Counted from the stretch's first letter, positions 7,941 to 16,943 are shown. The stretch is 64,000 nucleotides of DNA from Pseudodesulfovibrio sp. (GCF_028692895.1 NZ_JAQUWN010000009.1:1-64000); one strand, 5' to 3'. Numbers and translations: made by a program. The notes: a model not told the origin generated them from the sequence alone.

Positions 7941-9596
7941 ATGGGCAAAACCGTCATCCGTCATCTTCTCGATAGTCTCAAGGAAATCGGCGTCACCGAC
8001 ATCTTCGGCGTGCCGGGCGACTATGCGTTCCCCGTGAACGACGCCATCTGCAACGACAGGGAGCTGCGCTGGATCGGCTGCTGCAACGAGCTCAACGCCG
8101 CCTACGCGGCCGACGGCTACGCCCGCATCAAGGGCGTGGCCGCGCTCTGCACCACCTACGGCGTGGGCGAGTTGAGCGCCCTCAACGGCGTGGCCGGGGC
8201 CTATGCCGAGCATCTGCCCGTGATCCACATCGTGGGCATGCCCAAGGACGTCATCCAGCGGCGGCGCGGGCTGATGCACCACACCCTGGGCAACGGCGAG
8301 TTCGACCTTTTCTACAAGATGACCGCGCCCGTGGTCTGCGCCCGGACCATCCTGACGCCGGAGAACGCCCTGGCCGAGACCGACCGCGTCATCAAGGCCG
8401 CCCTGACCCGCAAGCAGCCCGTCTACATCGGCGTGCCGGGCGACTTCGCCCTCATGGAGCTTGGCTGCGCCTCGCTGACGCCCGTGCCCGGCCCGTCCAG
8501 CGACCCCGGGACTCTGGCCGCCGTGGCCGACCTCCTGGCCGCGCGCATGTGCAAGGCCAAGTCGCCGGTGATCCTGGTGGGTTCCCTCATCGGACGGTAC
8601 GAGCTGCGCGACGCGGTCCGCGCCCTCATCGAGAAGACAGGCGTGCCCTTCACCTCCATGTTCATGGGCAAGGGCACGCTCTCGGAATCCCACCCCAACT
8701 TCATCGGCGTGTACAACGGCCGCATCCAGGCCTGCGACGTGCGCGAATACGTGGAGGGCAGCGATCTGGTCCTGAGCCTGGGTACGGTCATGTCGGACAT
8801 CAACACCGGCGCGTTCACCGCCAACATCGACCGGTCGCGGGACGTGCGCATCCAGCCCGACCGGGTGGAGATCGGCCCGGCCGTCTACCCCGGCGTGTAC
8901 ATCGAGGACGTGCTGGCCGCCCTGGCCGCCAAGGCGGCCAAGGGCAAGGCCAGGGTTCCGTTCAAGCCCGCCGGGCTGGGCAAGCCCAAGGGCAAGACGG
9001 CCGACCCGATCACCACGGGCTACCTGTACCCCCGGCTGGAGAAATTCTTTCGCCCCGGCGACATCATCATGGCCGAGACCGGCACCGCGTCCATGGGCCT
9101 GGTCACGGCCAAGCTTCCGGAGGACGCGGTCTTCTTCAACCAGACCCTGTGGGGGGCCATCGGCTGGGCCACCCCGGCGGCCTTCGGCGCGGCCATGGCC
9201 CGGCCCGACGCCCGGACCGTCCTGGTCACGGGCGAGGGTTCGCATCAGCTCACGGTCCAGGAGATCGGCCAGTTCGGCCGCTTCGGTCTGCGGCCCGTGG
9301 TCATCTGCCTGAACAACAACGGCTACCTGATCGAGCGGATGCTATGCGAGGACCCCTCCATCTATTATAATGATCTGGCCCAGTGGAACTACAGCGAGCT
9401 CCCGTCCGCCTTTGGCATGAAGGACTGGGAGTGCGCCCGCGTCGCCACCAACGGCGAGCTGGACAAGGCCCTGACCCGCGCGGGCAAGGCGAAGGCCGGC
9501 GTGTACATCGAGATCGTCACCGACACCATGGCGGCCTCGGACATGGCCCTTGCCCTCAACCGGATCGTCTTCAAGGGCGGCGGCTGGAAGGCCTGA
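7941..9596 (+). CDS. ThDP-dependent 2-oxoacid decarboxylase (pyruvate/indolepyruvate decarboxylase family)
   Basis: 551 aa, start preceded by GGAGGAG. The catalytic positions known from Zymomonas pyruvate decarboxylase fall at the same numbers: Asp27 (GVPGDY), Glu50 (CCNELNAAYAADGYAR) and His113/His114 (LMHHTLGNGEFD). The C-terminal ThDP-binding motif reads GEGSHQLTVQEIGQF...NNNGYLIE; the usual GDG is GEG here. The enzyme should remove CO2 from a 2-oxo acid to give an aldehyde. Whether it prefers pyruvate, indolepyruvate or phenylpyruvate is not decided by sequence. It stands alone, about 110 bases after the kinase. Confidence 0.88.
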   Translation: MGKTVIRHLLDSLKEIGVTDIFGVPGDYAFPVNDAICNDRELRWIGCCNELNAAYAADGYARIKGVAALCTTYGVGELSALNGVAGAYAEHLPVIHIVGMPKDVIQRRRGLMHHTLGNGEFDLFYKMTAPVVCARTILTPENALAETDRVIKAALTRKQPVYIGVPGDFALMELGCASLTPVPGPSSDPGTLAAVADLLAARMCKAKSPVILVGSLIGRYELRDAVRALIEKTGVPFTSMFMGKGTLSESHPNFIGVYNGRIQACDVREYVEGSDLVLSLGTVMSDINTGAFTANIDRSRDVRIQPDRVEIGPAVYPGVYIEDVLAALAAKAAKGKARVPFKPAGLGKPKGKTADPITTGYLYPRLEKFFRPGDIIMAETGTASMGLVTAKLPEDAVFFNQTLWGAIGWATPAAFGAAMARPDARTVLVTGEGSHQLTVQEIGQFGRFGLRPVVICLNNNGYLIERMLCEDPSIYYNDLAQWNYSELPSAFGMKDWECARVATNGELDKALTRAGKAKAGVYIEIVTDTMAASDMALALNRIVFKGGGWKA

Positions 9597-9619
9597 TCCG
9601 TCCCGGCTCCGAAAAATGA

Positions 9620-9654
9620 GGCCCCGGCGGGAGCGCGTCTCCCGCCGGGGCCCT
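9620..9654. terminator. Bidirectional terminator
   Basis: GGCCCCGGCGGGAG pairs with CTCCCGCCGGGGCC around a 5-base loop. On the minus strand it is followed by TCATTTTTC, so it best fits the small gene ending at 9662; it also lies just after the decarboxylase. Confidence 0.7.
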
Positions 9655-9661
9655 GTCGTGG

Positions 9662-9835
9662 CTAGCTGTGCTCCACAAGCCAGATGGCCAGGAGGAACAG
9701 GCCCGCGCTGATGCCTAGCTTCAGCCCGATCACGATCTGCTCGCGCAGGGTGTACTGCTTCGGGGCAGCATTCGGCTGAGTGGCGGCGGCAGGCGTTCCG
9801 TCCGTGGACAACGGCTTGGCTGCGTCGTTTTTCAT
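9662..9835 (-). CDS. Small single-span membrane protein, 57 aa
   Basis: Starts MKNDAAKPLSTDG, with GGAGG four bases before the ATG at 9835. The first 30 residues are Ala/Pro-rich and polar. A single hydrophobic helix follows (IGLKLGISAGLFLLAIWLVE), and the protein ends three residues later. No family is recognised. A longer open frame extends upstream to 10114, but the added residues are low-complexity Pro/Arg and lack a ribosome site. The gene lies downstream of another small exported protein on the same strand. Confidence 0.6.
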   Translation of the reverse strand: MKNDAAKPLSTDGTPAAATQPNAAPKQYTLREQIVIGLKLGISAGLFLLAIWLVEHS

Positions 9836-9911
9836 ACGGCCTCCGCTGTGTTCCGGGAACATGCTGCGCCGGGCGCGGCTGTGCGGCCCGGCGTCCATTG
9901 GCGCAGGGGAA

Positions 9912-10265
9912 TCAGAGCGGAAGGCGGGGCGGGGCGCGGATGGGGATGGACCGGGCCCTGCCGCTGGCGGCGGGGCTTGCGCCGAGGTCCGTTGCGGCGG
10001 GCGAGTCCGTGACGACGGGCCGGAAAAGGACCGTTCCCGGAAGCAGGGCGTCCGGGACGGGGCTGGCCTCCGGGGCGCGGGTGCGTTCGACGCGATCGGC
10101 GGTCCCGGCGTCACCCCCCAGGATGGCGGGGGCGAATCGGGCCGCGTCGGTCCCCCGGTTCAGGGGCTGGTCGAGGGCCTGACCGAACCCGGCCACGGGC
10201 GCAAGGCAGAGCGCCAGCAGCAGGAGGGCGATCAGCGTCTGGGTTTTGCCTGTGGTCCGGATCAT
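9912..10265 (-). CDS. Small secreted hypothetical protein, 117 aa
   Basis: From the ATG at 10265 the protein begins MIRTTGKTQ, then a hydrophobic stretch LIALLLLALCLAPVAGFGQA that reads as a signal peptide with cleavage near AxA. The mature part is Pro/Ala-rich without a recognised domain. A GAGG lies 11 bases upstream. It would be co-directional with the 57-aa membrane protein, with 76 bases between them. The signal peptide supports it as real, but the low-complexity mature region keeps confidence moderate. Confidence 0.5.
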   Translation of the reverse strand: MIRTTGKTQTLIALLLLALCLAPVAGFGQALDQPLNRGTDAARFAPAILGGDAGTADRVERTRAPEASPVPDALLPGTVLFRPVVTDSPAATDLGASPAASGRARSIPIRAPPRLPL

Positions 10266-10482
10266 GATGGGCGGCCTCGTCTCGCGCAAGGGGTCGTTTC
10301 GCCGCCGGCCCGGCGGGGGCCGGAAGGGGCGTACACCATCCCATACGCACGCACGGCGGTTTGTCAACCGGGTTGTCCGACCTGCGGGGGGGCTGTCCCG
10401 CATGGCGGTCCAATTCGATTGACCGCGGTTCGCGGGCCCAGGTATGCTGGAGGTCCCATACCGCAACCCGAGGAGTCCTCCC

Positions 10483-11016
10483 ATGCGCATGATCTTGAGT
10501 TATGCCGCGCTTTTCCTGATGCTCTGCACAGCCGCCCCCTCCCTGGCCGGGCCCATCACGGAGCAGGACGTGCTGAATGCGGAGAAGGAATGGGGCGCGG
10601 CCATCGTGGCCATCGGAAAGGCCTGCCAGGTGGGCGGGGACTGCCGGGCGGCGGCGGGCGAGGCCATCGACCGCCTGTACGCCTACGGCCTGGCCGAGGT
10701 TCTGTTCAAGCCCACCAAGGCGGCAGACCGGCAGTTCCGGCCCGACAGGGAAGGCGCGATTTCCTATTTCGTGGGCGGCGTGGCGTCCGAGGACCACGGC
10801 TTCGCCCTGCAACCCTGGTCCAAGGTGCGGTTCGGCCAACAGAAGATCGTGGTGCACGACTGCGACGCCATCGCCCAGGGCAATTACTATTTCACCGACG
10901 CGGGGACCGGGCGGGAGTCCAAGGTGGAGTTCACCTTCGGCTACGTCCGGGACAACTCTGGGCGGCTGCGCATCTTCCTGCATCACTCGTCCCTGCCGTA
11001 CGGTTCCGGCCACTGA
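10483..11016 (+). CDS. Secreted SnoaL/NTF2-like family protein
   Basis: 177 aa from the ATG at 10483, preceded by GAGGAG; an upstream ATG at 10444 lacks one. The signal peptide is MRMILSYAALFLMLCTAAPSLA. The mature chain begins with an ITEQDVLNAEKEWGAAIVAI helix and later has FALQPWSKVRF, GNYYFTD and EFTFGYVRD. This helix-then-sheet layout is that of exported NTF2/SnoaL-like proteins that some genomes label phosphoribosyl-AMP cyclohydrolase. That label is not supported by any HisI motif here. The substrate and function are unknown. Confidence 0.75.
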   Translation: MRMILSYAALFLMLCTAAPSLAGPITEQDVLNAEKEWGAAIVAIGKACQVGGDCRAAAGEAIDRLYAYGLAEVLFKPTKAADRQFRPDREGAISYFVGGVASEDHGFALQPWSKVRFGQQKIVVHDCDAIAQGNYYFTDAGTGRESKVEFTFGYVRDNSGRLRIFLHHSSLPYGSGH

Positions 11017-11034
11017 ACCCGGCCCGGCCAGGGC

Positions 11035-11076
11035 GGCGAATCTCCCGGCGGTCGTCCGGCCGCCGGGGGATTCGCC
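11035..11076. terminator. 17-bp hairpin between convergent genes
   Basis: GGCGAATCTCCCGGCGG (11035-11051) pairs over its whole length, with one G-T wobble, with CCGCCGGGGGATTCGCC (11060-11076). It sits between the stops at 11016 and 11092. There is no T-run on either side, so it may act as a barrier or a Rho-assisted end. Confidence 0.55.
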
Positions 11077-11091
11077 GTTGGTGCGCGGGGG

Positions 11092-12399
11092 CTATGCGCC
11101 GATGGCCTCGGCGAGGAGCTGGATGATGTGCTTGACCGGCATGTTCGCGCCCTTGCGCCTGCGCATTCCGTCCCGCAGTTGGAGGATGCAGCCGGGGCAG
11201 GCGGTGGCGACGACGTCCGCCCGGGTCGAGACGGCGTCCTCGATCTTCTTGGCCTGGATCTGCTTGGAGCGCTCCATGTTGGCGAGGCAGTAAGTGCCGC
11301 CGAGGCCGCAGCAGGCCTCGGGGTGGCGCATCTCGTCCACCGCGCCGCCGGTCGCCATCTCCAGGATGCGCCGGGGCTCCGTGACCAGCTTCTGGGCTTT
11401 CCGCAGGTGGCAGGGGTCATGGTAGGTGGCGCTCCGCCGGGCGGCCTTCGCGGTCAGGGCGGCCAGCCGGTCCCGGAGGGCGTCGGCCGCCAGGAACTCG
11501 GTGATGTCGCGGGTGCGCGCGGCGATGTCCTCCAGTCCCGGCGCGAGTCCGGGGTCGTCCCCGAACCGGTCCAGGTAGCCGTGCTTGAGCATGTGGCCGC
11601 AGGAGGCGCAGGCGGTGACGATGGGCACGTCCGCGCCGCCGAGGGCCAGGGCCCCGATGTTCCGCCTGGCCTGCTTGCGCACGATCTCGTGCTCGCCCGA
11701 GGCGAGCATGGGCATGCCGCAGCAGGCCTGGTCCGGCGGGACCTCCACGGCGACGCCGAGGGCGTTGAGGACCTTGACCAGGCTGTGGCCGATTTCGGTC
11801 ATGAAGTAGTTGGTCATGCAGCCGGTGAAGAAGATCACCTTGGGCTGGTCCGGGTTTCCGGCGAACCGGACCGCGTTCCGGAAGGGGGTGGCCGCCAGTT
11901 GCGGCACGTACTGGTCCTTGTCGACCAGGGGCATGGCGAAGCGGCGGTAGAGCCCGCTGGTCTCCGGCACGGCCTTGAAGGCGAGCTTTTGCGCCGCAGA
12001 GCCGATCCTCGCGCCCGTTTCGAGCACGCCGCCGGGCAGGGAGAGGGCCTGGGCCACGGCCTTCTTGACGAGGGGGACGCCCAGCTTGTCGGCAAAGGCC
12101 TCGCGCACGGCGATGACCACCTTGTCCGCCCGAGCCCCGCTGGAGCACTGGCTGGCGCAGCCGGTGCACAGCAGACAGTTGTCGAAGAGCTCGCGGGTGT
12201 GCGCGTCGAACTCCAGCTCGCCGCGCGCCAGGCTGTCGGCGATGGCGATCTTGCCCCGGGCCGTATATCGTTCCAGGGGCGTCTCGCCGAACACCGGACA
12301 GACGGTCCGGCACTCGCCGCAACGGATGCACTTGTCGGTTTCGTTTTTGACCAGCTTTTGCAGCGCGGCCAATTTTTCGGCTTGGGTCTGTTTCGCCAT
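11092..12399 (-). CDS. 2-hydroxyacid dehydrogenase iron-sulfur subunit (GlcF/lactate dehydrogenase type)
   Basis: 435 aa. Residues 20-115 carry two 4Fe-4S motifs (CIRCGECRTVCP and CLLCTGCASQC). Two CCG domains follow (FTGCMTN...CCGMPML, and ACASCGHML, HDPCHLRK...CCGLGGTYC). This is the layout of GlcF and the iron-sulfur partner of Desulfovibrio D-lactate dehydrogenase, which passes electrons from the flavoprotein to the membrane or to other carriers. It is the last gene of the ten-gene operon, three bases after the flavoprotein subunit. Confidence 0.9.
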   Translation of the reverse strand: MAKQTQAEKLAALQKLVKNETDKCIRCGECRTVCPVFGETPLERYTARGKIAIADSLARGELEFDAHTRELFDNCLLCTGCASQCSSGARADKVVIAVREAFADKLGVPLVKKAVAQALSLPGGVLETGARIGSAAQKLAFKAVPETSGLYRRFAMPLVDKDQYVPQLAATPFRNAVRFAGNPDQPKVIFFTGCMTNYFMTEIGHSLVKVLNALGVAVEVPPDQACCGMPMLASGEHEIVRKQARRNIGALALGGADVPIVTACASCGHMLKHGYLDRFGDDPGLAPGLEDIAARTRDITEFLAADALRDRLAALTAKAARRSATYHDPCHLRKAQKLVTEPRRILEMATGGAVDEMRHPEACCGLGGTYCLANMERSKQIQAKKIEDAVSTRADVVATACPGCILQLRDGMRRRKGANMPVKHIIQLLAEAIGA

Positions 12400-12402
12400 G
12401 GC

Positions 12403-13779
12403 TTATACCTCGGGCATCACTTTGCCCGGATTGAGCAATCCCTTGGGGTCCAGCAGCGTCTTGAAGCGGCGCATCAGGTTCATGGTCGGCTCGTCGATGT
12501 TCCAGTGCAGGTTCTCGACCTTGACGCAGCCGATGCCGTGCTCGGCGGCGATGCGGCCTTCGAGCTCCACCACCGCGGCGACGACCTCCTGCTTGGCCAC
12601 CATGGGGAAGGGACCGCCGTTCTTGCCGGTGGTCATGCCGATGTGGATGTTGCCGTCGCCGTAGTGGCCGAAGTTGGCGATGATGATGTGGTGGCGTTCG
12701 GCGATCTCGTCCAGCTTGCGGATCATGGCCGGGATGCGGGCGATGGGCACCGAGATGTCGTCGTCCTCCCATTCCGTGGCGATCTCGCACAGGGCGAAGG
12801 AGAGGGCGCGGCGCGCCTTCCAGAGGTCCTCGCGGTCCTCGTCGGTCTGCGCCTTGCGGAAGGTGATGACGCCGCACTTCTCGCAGGCGGCCTGGATTTT
12901 CTCCACCTCGGCGTCGAGGCCGTGGTCCGAGCCGTCCACCTCGATGAGCAGGAGCGCGCCCTCCTCGGGCTTCGCGCCGAAGGCGATGGCCTTTTCCACG
13001 GCCTCCAGGGAGATGCGGTCCAGGAATTCCAGGGTGGCCGGGCGGACGCCTGTGGCGTAGATGGCGCTGACGGCCTCGGCCGCCTTTTCCAGGGTGGCGA
13101 AGGTGGCGGTCATGGTCCGGCGGGCCTCCGGCTTGGGCACGACCTTGACCACGGCCTTGGTGATGACGCCCAGCGTTCCCTCGGAGCCGACGAAGAGCTC
13201 GGTCAGGTTGTAGCCCGCCACATCCTTGATGCACTTGGAGCCCGTCCGGACGATCTCGCCCGTGGGCAGGACCACTTCCAGGCCCATGACGTAGTGTTTG
13301 GTCACGCCGTACTTCACGGCGCGGATGCCGCCCGCGTTTTCCGCGATGTTGCCGCCGATGGTGGCGAAGGCGATGGAGGCGGGGTCGGGCGGATACATCA
13401 GGCCGATGCGGTCCGCCTCGGCCTGGAGGTCCTTGACCACCACGCCGGGCTCGACGATGACGAGGAAGTTGTCCCGGTCGATTTCGAGAATCCGGTTGAA
13501 GCGATCCATGGCCATGACAATGCCGCCCCGGACCGGGACGCAGCCGCCGGTGTAGCCGCTGCCGCCGCCGCGCGGCGTGACCGGGACGTCGTACGCATAC
13601 GCCAGCTTCATGATTTCCGCCACTTCCTCCGTGTTTTTGGGCGAGACCATGCCCTCGGGCTTGGCGCGCTTTTCGGGGTTGGCGTCATAGGAATAGGCGA
13701 CCATGTCCTCCGGGGAGAAGGAGCAGCGGTCCTTGCCGAGGAGAGCTTCGAGTTTGCTGATGAATTCTTGGTGCAACAT
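12403..13779 (-). CDS. FAD-linked D-2-hydroxyacid dehydrogenase (GlcD/Dld family)
   Basis: 458 aa. The N-terminal FAD-binding PCMH domain shows PRGGGSGYTGGCVP and TIGGNIAENAGGIRAVKYG. The C-terminal FAD-oxidase domain ends in the conserved HWNIDEPTMNLMRRFKTLLD and GLLNPGKV. It should oxidise a D-2-hydroxy acid such as lactate or glycolate to the 2-oxo acid, passing electrons to the adjacent iron-sulfur subunit. Within the operon it supplies the substrate for the 2-oxoacid:ferredoxin oxidoreductase. The exact acid is unknown. Confidence 0.9.
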   Translation of the reverse strand: MLHQEFISKLEALLGKDRCSFSPEDMVAYSYDANPEKRAKPEGMVSPKNTEEVAEIMKLAYAYDVPVTPRGGGSGYTGGCVPVRGGIVMAMDRFNRILEIDRDNFLVIVEPGVVVKDLQAEADRIGLMYPPDPASIAFATIGGNIAENAGGIRAVKYGVTKHYVMGLEVVLPTGEIVRTGSKCIKDVAGYNLTELFVGSEGTLGVITKAVVKVVPKPEARRTMTATFATLEKAAEAVSAIYATGVRPATLEFLDRISLEAVEKAIAFGAKPEEGALLLIEVDGSDHGLDAEVEKIQAACEKCGVITFRKAQTDEDREDLWKARRALSFALCEIATEWEDDDISVPIARIPAMIRKLDEIAERHHIIIANFGHYGDGNIHIGMTTGKNGGPFPMVAKQEVVAAVVELEGRIAAEHGIGCVKVENLHWNIDEPTMNLMRRFKTLLDPKGLLNPGKVMPEV

Positions 13780-13818
13780 ACATGCTCCAACAGTGAGTTG
13801 TGGGTTGATAGACGTTGG

Positions 13819-14163
13819 CTATTCCGTCGCCGTCAGGTTGAGCGAGACGACGCCGACCAGGATGATGGCCACGCTGATGAATTTTCTGAGCGTGATGCTT
13901 TCGTTGAACAGGATCACGCCGAGCACGGAGGTCGCGATGATGCCGACGCCGGACCAGATGGCGTAGGCCACCCCGAGTTCGATCTTCTTGACGGCCTGGC
14001 TCATGATGAAGAACGAGGCGGAATAGAGCCCGATCACGCAGGCCGAGGGGATGAGCCGGGAGAACCCCTCGGAATACTTGACGGCCAGGGTGCCGCCGAG
14101 CTCCAGCGCGATGGCGGAGTAGAGCTGCACCCAGCAGTCTCTCAACAGGGTGGCGGCGAGCAT
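13819..14163 (-). CDS. SMR family small multidrug/guanidinium-type transporter
   Basis: 114 aa with four hydrophobic segments. The essential membrane Glu is Glu21 (AIALELGGTLAVKYSEGF). The family motif YAIWSGVGIIATSVLG and an ending NLTATE fit EmrE/Sug proteins. Its ATG follows the symporter stop codon directly, so it is translated within the operon. A role in metabolite export rather than drug resistance is possible in this context, but nothing in the sequence decides. Confidence 0.85.
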   Translation of the reverse strand: MLAATLLRDCWVQLYSAIALELGGTLAVKYSEGFSRLIPSACVIGLYSASFFIMSQAVKKIELGVAYAIWSGVGIIATSVLGVILFNESITLRKFISVAIILVGVVSLNLTATE

Positions 14164-15576
14164 TTATTCGGCCTCCCGCGCCCTTCGGGGCGCAAAGCTG
14201 GGGGAAAAGAAGAACAGGGCCGAGGCCAGCAGGCCGGGCCAGACGGGGTCGATGGAGAAGAGCGCGGATTCGGGAAAGGCGCTCCGGGCCAGGTACCAGC
14301 CGATGACCGTCACCAGCGCGACGCTGATGCTCCAGAAGGCGGCCGTGGAAGAGGCGCGCCTCCAGAACAGGACGCCCATGGTCGGGAGGAACAGGCCTGC
14401 CGAATTGATGGTGAAAGCCATGATGAGCAGGTTGATGATGCTCTTGGAGTACCAGCCCACCAGGGCGCCGATGACGCCCACCAGGATGGAGCTGGCGATG
14501 CTCAGCCGCATGACCTTGGCCTGGTGCGCGCCGGGGTTGATGAACCGCTGGTAGATGTCGCGGGTCAGGTTGGCGGAGGCGCACAGGATGCAGGTGTCCG
14601 CCGTGGACATGATGGCCGAAAGGATGGCCACCAGCATCAGCCCCTTCACCCCGACGGGAAAGATGTGGATGATGAGCCGGATCAGCGTGGACGTGCCGTC
14701 CTCTCCGGCAGGGATGATGAGCCTTGCGCTCATGCCGAGAAAGCAGATGGAGACGGAAATGCACAGGACGATAAGGGCGGCGAGCAGCGTGCCGTTGCGG
14801 GCGGCCCGCGCCGTCCTGGCAGCATAGCAGCGGGTGTAGCTGTCCATGGAGGTGAAGAACGTCAGCACCATGCTGATGAACATGGCGAGAATGGCCCCCC
14901 AGCCCCAGGCCCCGAAATTGAAGAAGCCGGTCGGCAGCTCGGTGGAAAGGCGGGAGACGTCCCCGAGCGAATGCCAGGTCAGGGGAACCGCCACGCCGGA
15001 GACGCCGATGATGACGAGCAGGGTCTGGAAACGGTCGGTCTTTTCGACGGCGAAAAAACCGCCGATGGAGGTGTAGACCACGGTGACGGACGTGGCGACG
15101 AGGAACGAGACGCCGAGGCCGACGCCGGTGATGGAGGTGATGATCTGGGCCGCGCTCAGGAGCTGGCTGGCCGTGTAGCCGATGTAGGCCAGGATGGTTG
15201 TGATGGTGCTGACGAGGCGGACCCTGGTGTCGTATCGCTGCTCGATGAGGTCCGAATAGGTGATGTGGCGGTGCTTGTCGCCCAGCTCCTTGATCCTGCC
15301 GGCGAAGATGAGGGCGAAGAAGATGAAGCCGCTGAACATGCTGAAGGGGTACCAGAGCGAGGATATGCCGATCTGGTAGGATTTCTCCGCCGTGCCCATG
15401 ATGGCGGCCCCGCCCACCCACGACGACATCCAGAGGGCGGCCAGCGACAGGGTGCCCACCCCGCGCCCGCCGACGTAGTAGTCTTCCGTGGTCTTCTGCT
15501 TTCTGTTCGCGTGCACGGCGATGGCGAGCAACGAGCAGAAGTAGAGCACCAGCACCGTGTAGTCGATCGCTTCCAT
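14164..15576 (-). CDS. SSS family sodium:solute symporter
   Basis: 470 aa, about 13 hydrophobic segments. Near the N-terminus it has TTEDYYVGGRGVGTLSLAA and WMSSWVGGAAIMG, a core signature of the sodium:solute symporter family. The middle has YTSIGGFFAVEKTDRFQ. The substrate is probably the organic acid used by the operon, by analogy with lactate and pyruvate symporters; this is inference. It lies between the MFS gene and the SMR gene and shares their direction. Confidence 0.88.
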   Translation of the reverse strand: MEAIDYTVLVLYFCSLLAIAVHANRKQKTTEDYYVGGRGVGTLSLAALWMSSWVGGAAIMGTAEKSYQIGISSLWYPFSMFSGFIFFALIFAGRIKELGDKHRHITYSDLIEQRYDTRVRLVSTITTILAYIGYTASQLLSAAQIITSITGVGLGVSFLVATSVTVVYTSIGGFFAVEKTDRFQTLLVIIGVSGVAVPLTWHSLGDVSRLSTELPTGFFNFGAWGWGAILAMFISMVLTFFTSMDSYTRCYAARTARAARNGTLLAALIVLCISVSICFLGMSARLIIPAGEDGTSTLIRLIIHIFPVGVKGLMLVAILSAIMSTADTCILCASANLTRDIYQRFINPGAHQAKVMRLSIASSILVGVIGALVGWYSKSIINLLIMAFTINSAGLFLPTMGVLFWRRASSTAAFWSISVALVTVIGWYLARSAFPESALFSIDPVWPGLLASALFFFSPSFAPRRAREAE

Positions 15577-15598
15577 GCCGCCCCCTCTTGTTGCGCAT

Positions 15599-15625
15599 GG
15601 CCGGACAGGAACGTCCTGTCCGGCC
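15599..15625 (-). other. Intercistronic perfect hairpin
   Basis: GGCCGGACAGG-AACGT-CCTGTCCGGCC lies between the MFS and SSS genes. It has no T-run, so it is more likely an mRNA-stabilising or partial-attenuation structure than a full terminator. Confidence 0.6.
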
Positions 15626-15641
15626 GTTGCTGGTTACGCGG

Positions 15642-16889
15642 TTACGCCGCCTGGGAAGTCGCCCTGACTGCGGTGACGCTGTTGCGCCGGATCATCAGGG
15701 CCGAGAAGAGGCCGACGACGCCGGACGCGGCGAGGAAGCTGAAGATATACAGGTAGCCGGTGTTGCCGAATCTGTCGAGCCAGACGCCGAAGAGCGGGTT
15801 GTAGATCATGTCGGGCAGGTAGCCGATCATGGACGCGACCGCCACGGTCGTGCCGGTGAACCGCCGGGGAATGCCGACCTCCTCGATGCAGGAGTAGAGG
15901 ATCGAGTAGCAGGTGAAGGTCACGGCGGCGAGCAGGAGCTGGAGGCCGATGACCACGGCGGCGCTGGTGCCCACGGGCAGCAGCATGAAGACGATCAGGA
16001 TGGAGGTCATCAGCGCGAAACAACTGATGATGACCAGGGCCGGGGACTTCAGCTTGTCCGCGAAGATGCCGCCCAGGGGACCGCAGGTCAGGCGGAGCAC
16101 ATGGGTGCGGACGATGGCGAGCAGGCCGGAGAAGGTCATGGTCACGCCGATGACCTTGGTCATGTAGGGGTTGAAGTAGGAGGTGCTGGTGTAGATGCCG
16201 TGGCCGCAGAAGATCAGGATGGAGATGGCCCAGGTCATGGGATTCTTCAGCACGATGAGGATGTCGCTGGTCTTGAACTTGTCGTCTTCCGATTCCTCGG
16301 CCGCGTCCTTGGCTTCCTCGAAGAAGAAGAACACGATGATCGACGAGAGGACGCAGGTCGCGCCCTGGACGTAGATGACCCCCTTGAGGCCGCCCACTGC
16401 GTCGGCGGTGAAGAGGCCGTAGACGTACAGGGCGACGGAGGCGGTGATGGCCGAGAACGCCCCCACGCCGGAGCTGAAGAAGCCGTAGAGCTTGCCCTGC
16501 TCCGCCGCGGTGCCGAGCAGGCGGATGGCCTTGATGATGCCCGACCAGAACGCGAAGGCGGTGCTGAACGCCAGGAGGACCCATACGACCAGGGCGAAGG
16601 AGTAGTTCATGTTCAGGGCGAAGGCGAAGTTGAGCACGCCCGTGGCGAACAGGGAGGCCACCAGCACGTATTTGGCCTTGAACTTGTCGGCCACCCAGCC
16701 GCCGGGGATATACAGGACAAGCGCGGTGATGGTGTAGACGGTCAGCAGGAAGCCCGCCTGCTCGTTGTTGCAGCCGACTCCTTCCAGCAACTGGTCGTAG
16801 AAAACGTACTTGATGTACGGCAACATGTAACTGGCGGCGTATCCGAGCGAGAGCGCGAACAACACGAAGTATTTCCTGAAAAGATTCAT
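15642..16889 (-). CDS. MFS transporter
   Basis: 415 aa with about 12 membrane segments. The cytoplasmic loop between segments 2 and 3 reads GGWVADKFKAKYVL, the MFS motif A. A charged central loop (FFEEAKDAAEESEDDKFKTS) separates the halves. It is in the range of organophosphate- and sugar-acid-type MFS proteins. The ATG has AGGAGG upstream. It belongs to the 2-hydroxyacid operon, so an organic acid or related metabolite is the likely cargo. Direction of transport cannot be told. Confidence 0.85.
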   Translation of the reverse strand: MNLFRKYFVLFALSLGYAASYMLPYIKYVFYDQLLEGVGCNNEQAGFLLTVYTITALVLYIPGGWVADKFKAKYVLVASLFATGVLNFAFALNMNYSFALVVWVLLAFSTAFAFWSGIIKAIRLLGTAAEQGKLYGFFSSGVGAFSAITASVALYVYGLFTADAVGGLKGVIYVQGATCVLSSIIVFFFFEEAKDAAEESEDDKFKTSDILIVLKNPMTWAISILIFCGHGIYTSTSYFNPYMTKVIGVTMTFSGLLAIVRTHVLRLTCGPLGGIFADKLKSPALVIISCFALMTSILIVFMLLPVGTSAAVVIGLQLLLAAVTFTCYSILYSCIEEVGIPRRFTGTTVAVASMIGYLPDMIYNPLFGVWLDRFGNTGYLYIFSFLAASGVVGLFSALMIRRNSVTAVRATSQAA

Positions 16890-16917
16890 GCCAACCTCCT
16901 GAAAACCTGGGTTTGTC

Positions 16918-16943
16918 GGCGGCCCCGGCGCTCCGGGGCCGCC
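16918..16943 (-). other. Intercistronic perfect hairpin
   Basis: GGCGGCCCCGG-CGCT-CCGGGGCCGCC lies between the acyl-CoA synthetase and MFS genes, again without a T-run. Together with the hairpin at 15599-15625 it brackets the MFS gene. Confidence 0.6.

Noticed and set aside
10483-11016. Phosphoribosyl-AMP cyclohydrolase label
   Set aside because: It has a signal peptide and none of the HisI metal-binding motifs; the fold reads as NTF2/SnoaL-like.
11128-15756. Very long plus-strand open frame (about 1540 codons)
   Set aside because: It is antisense to the GlcF, GlcD, SMR and SSS genes, is Gly/His/Ala/Asp-rich without any domain, and arises from high GC at third codon positions.
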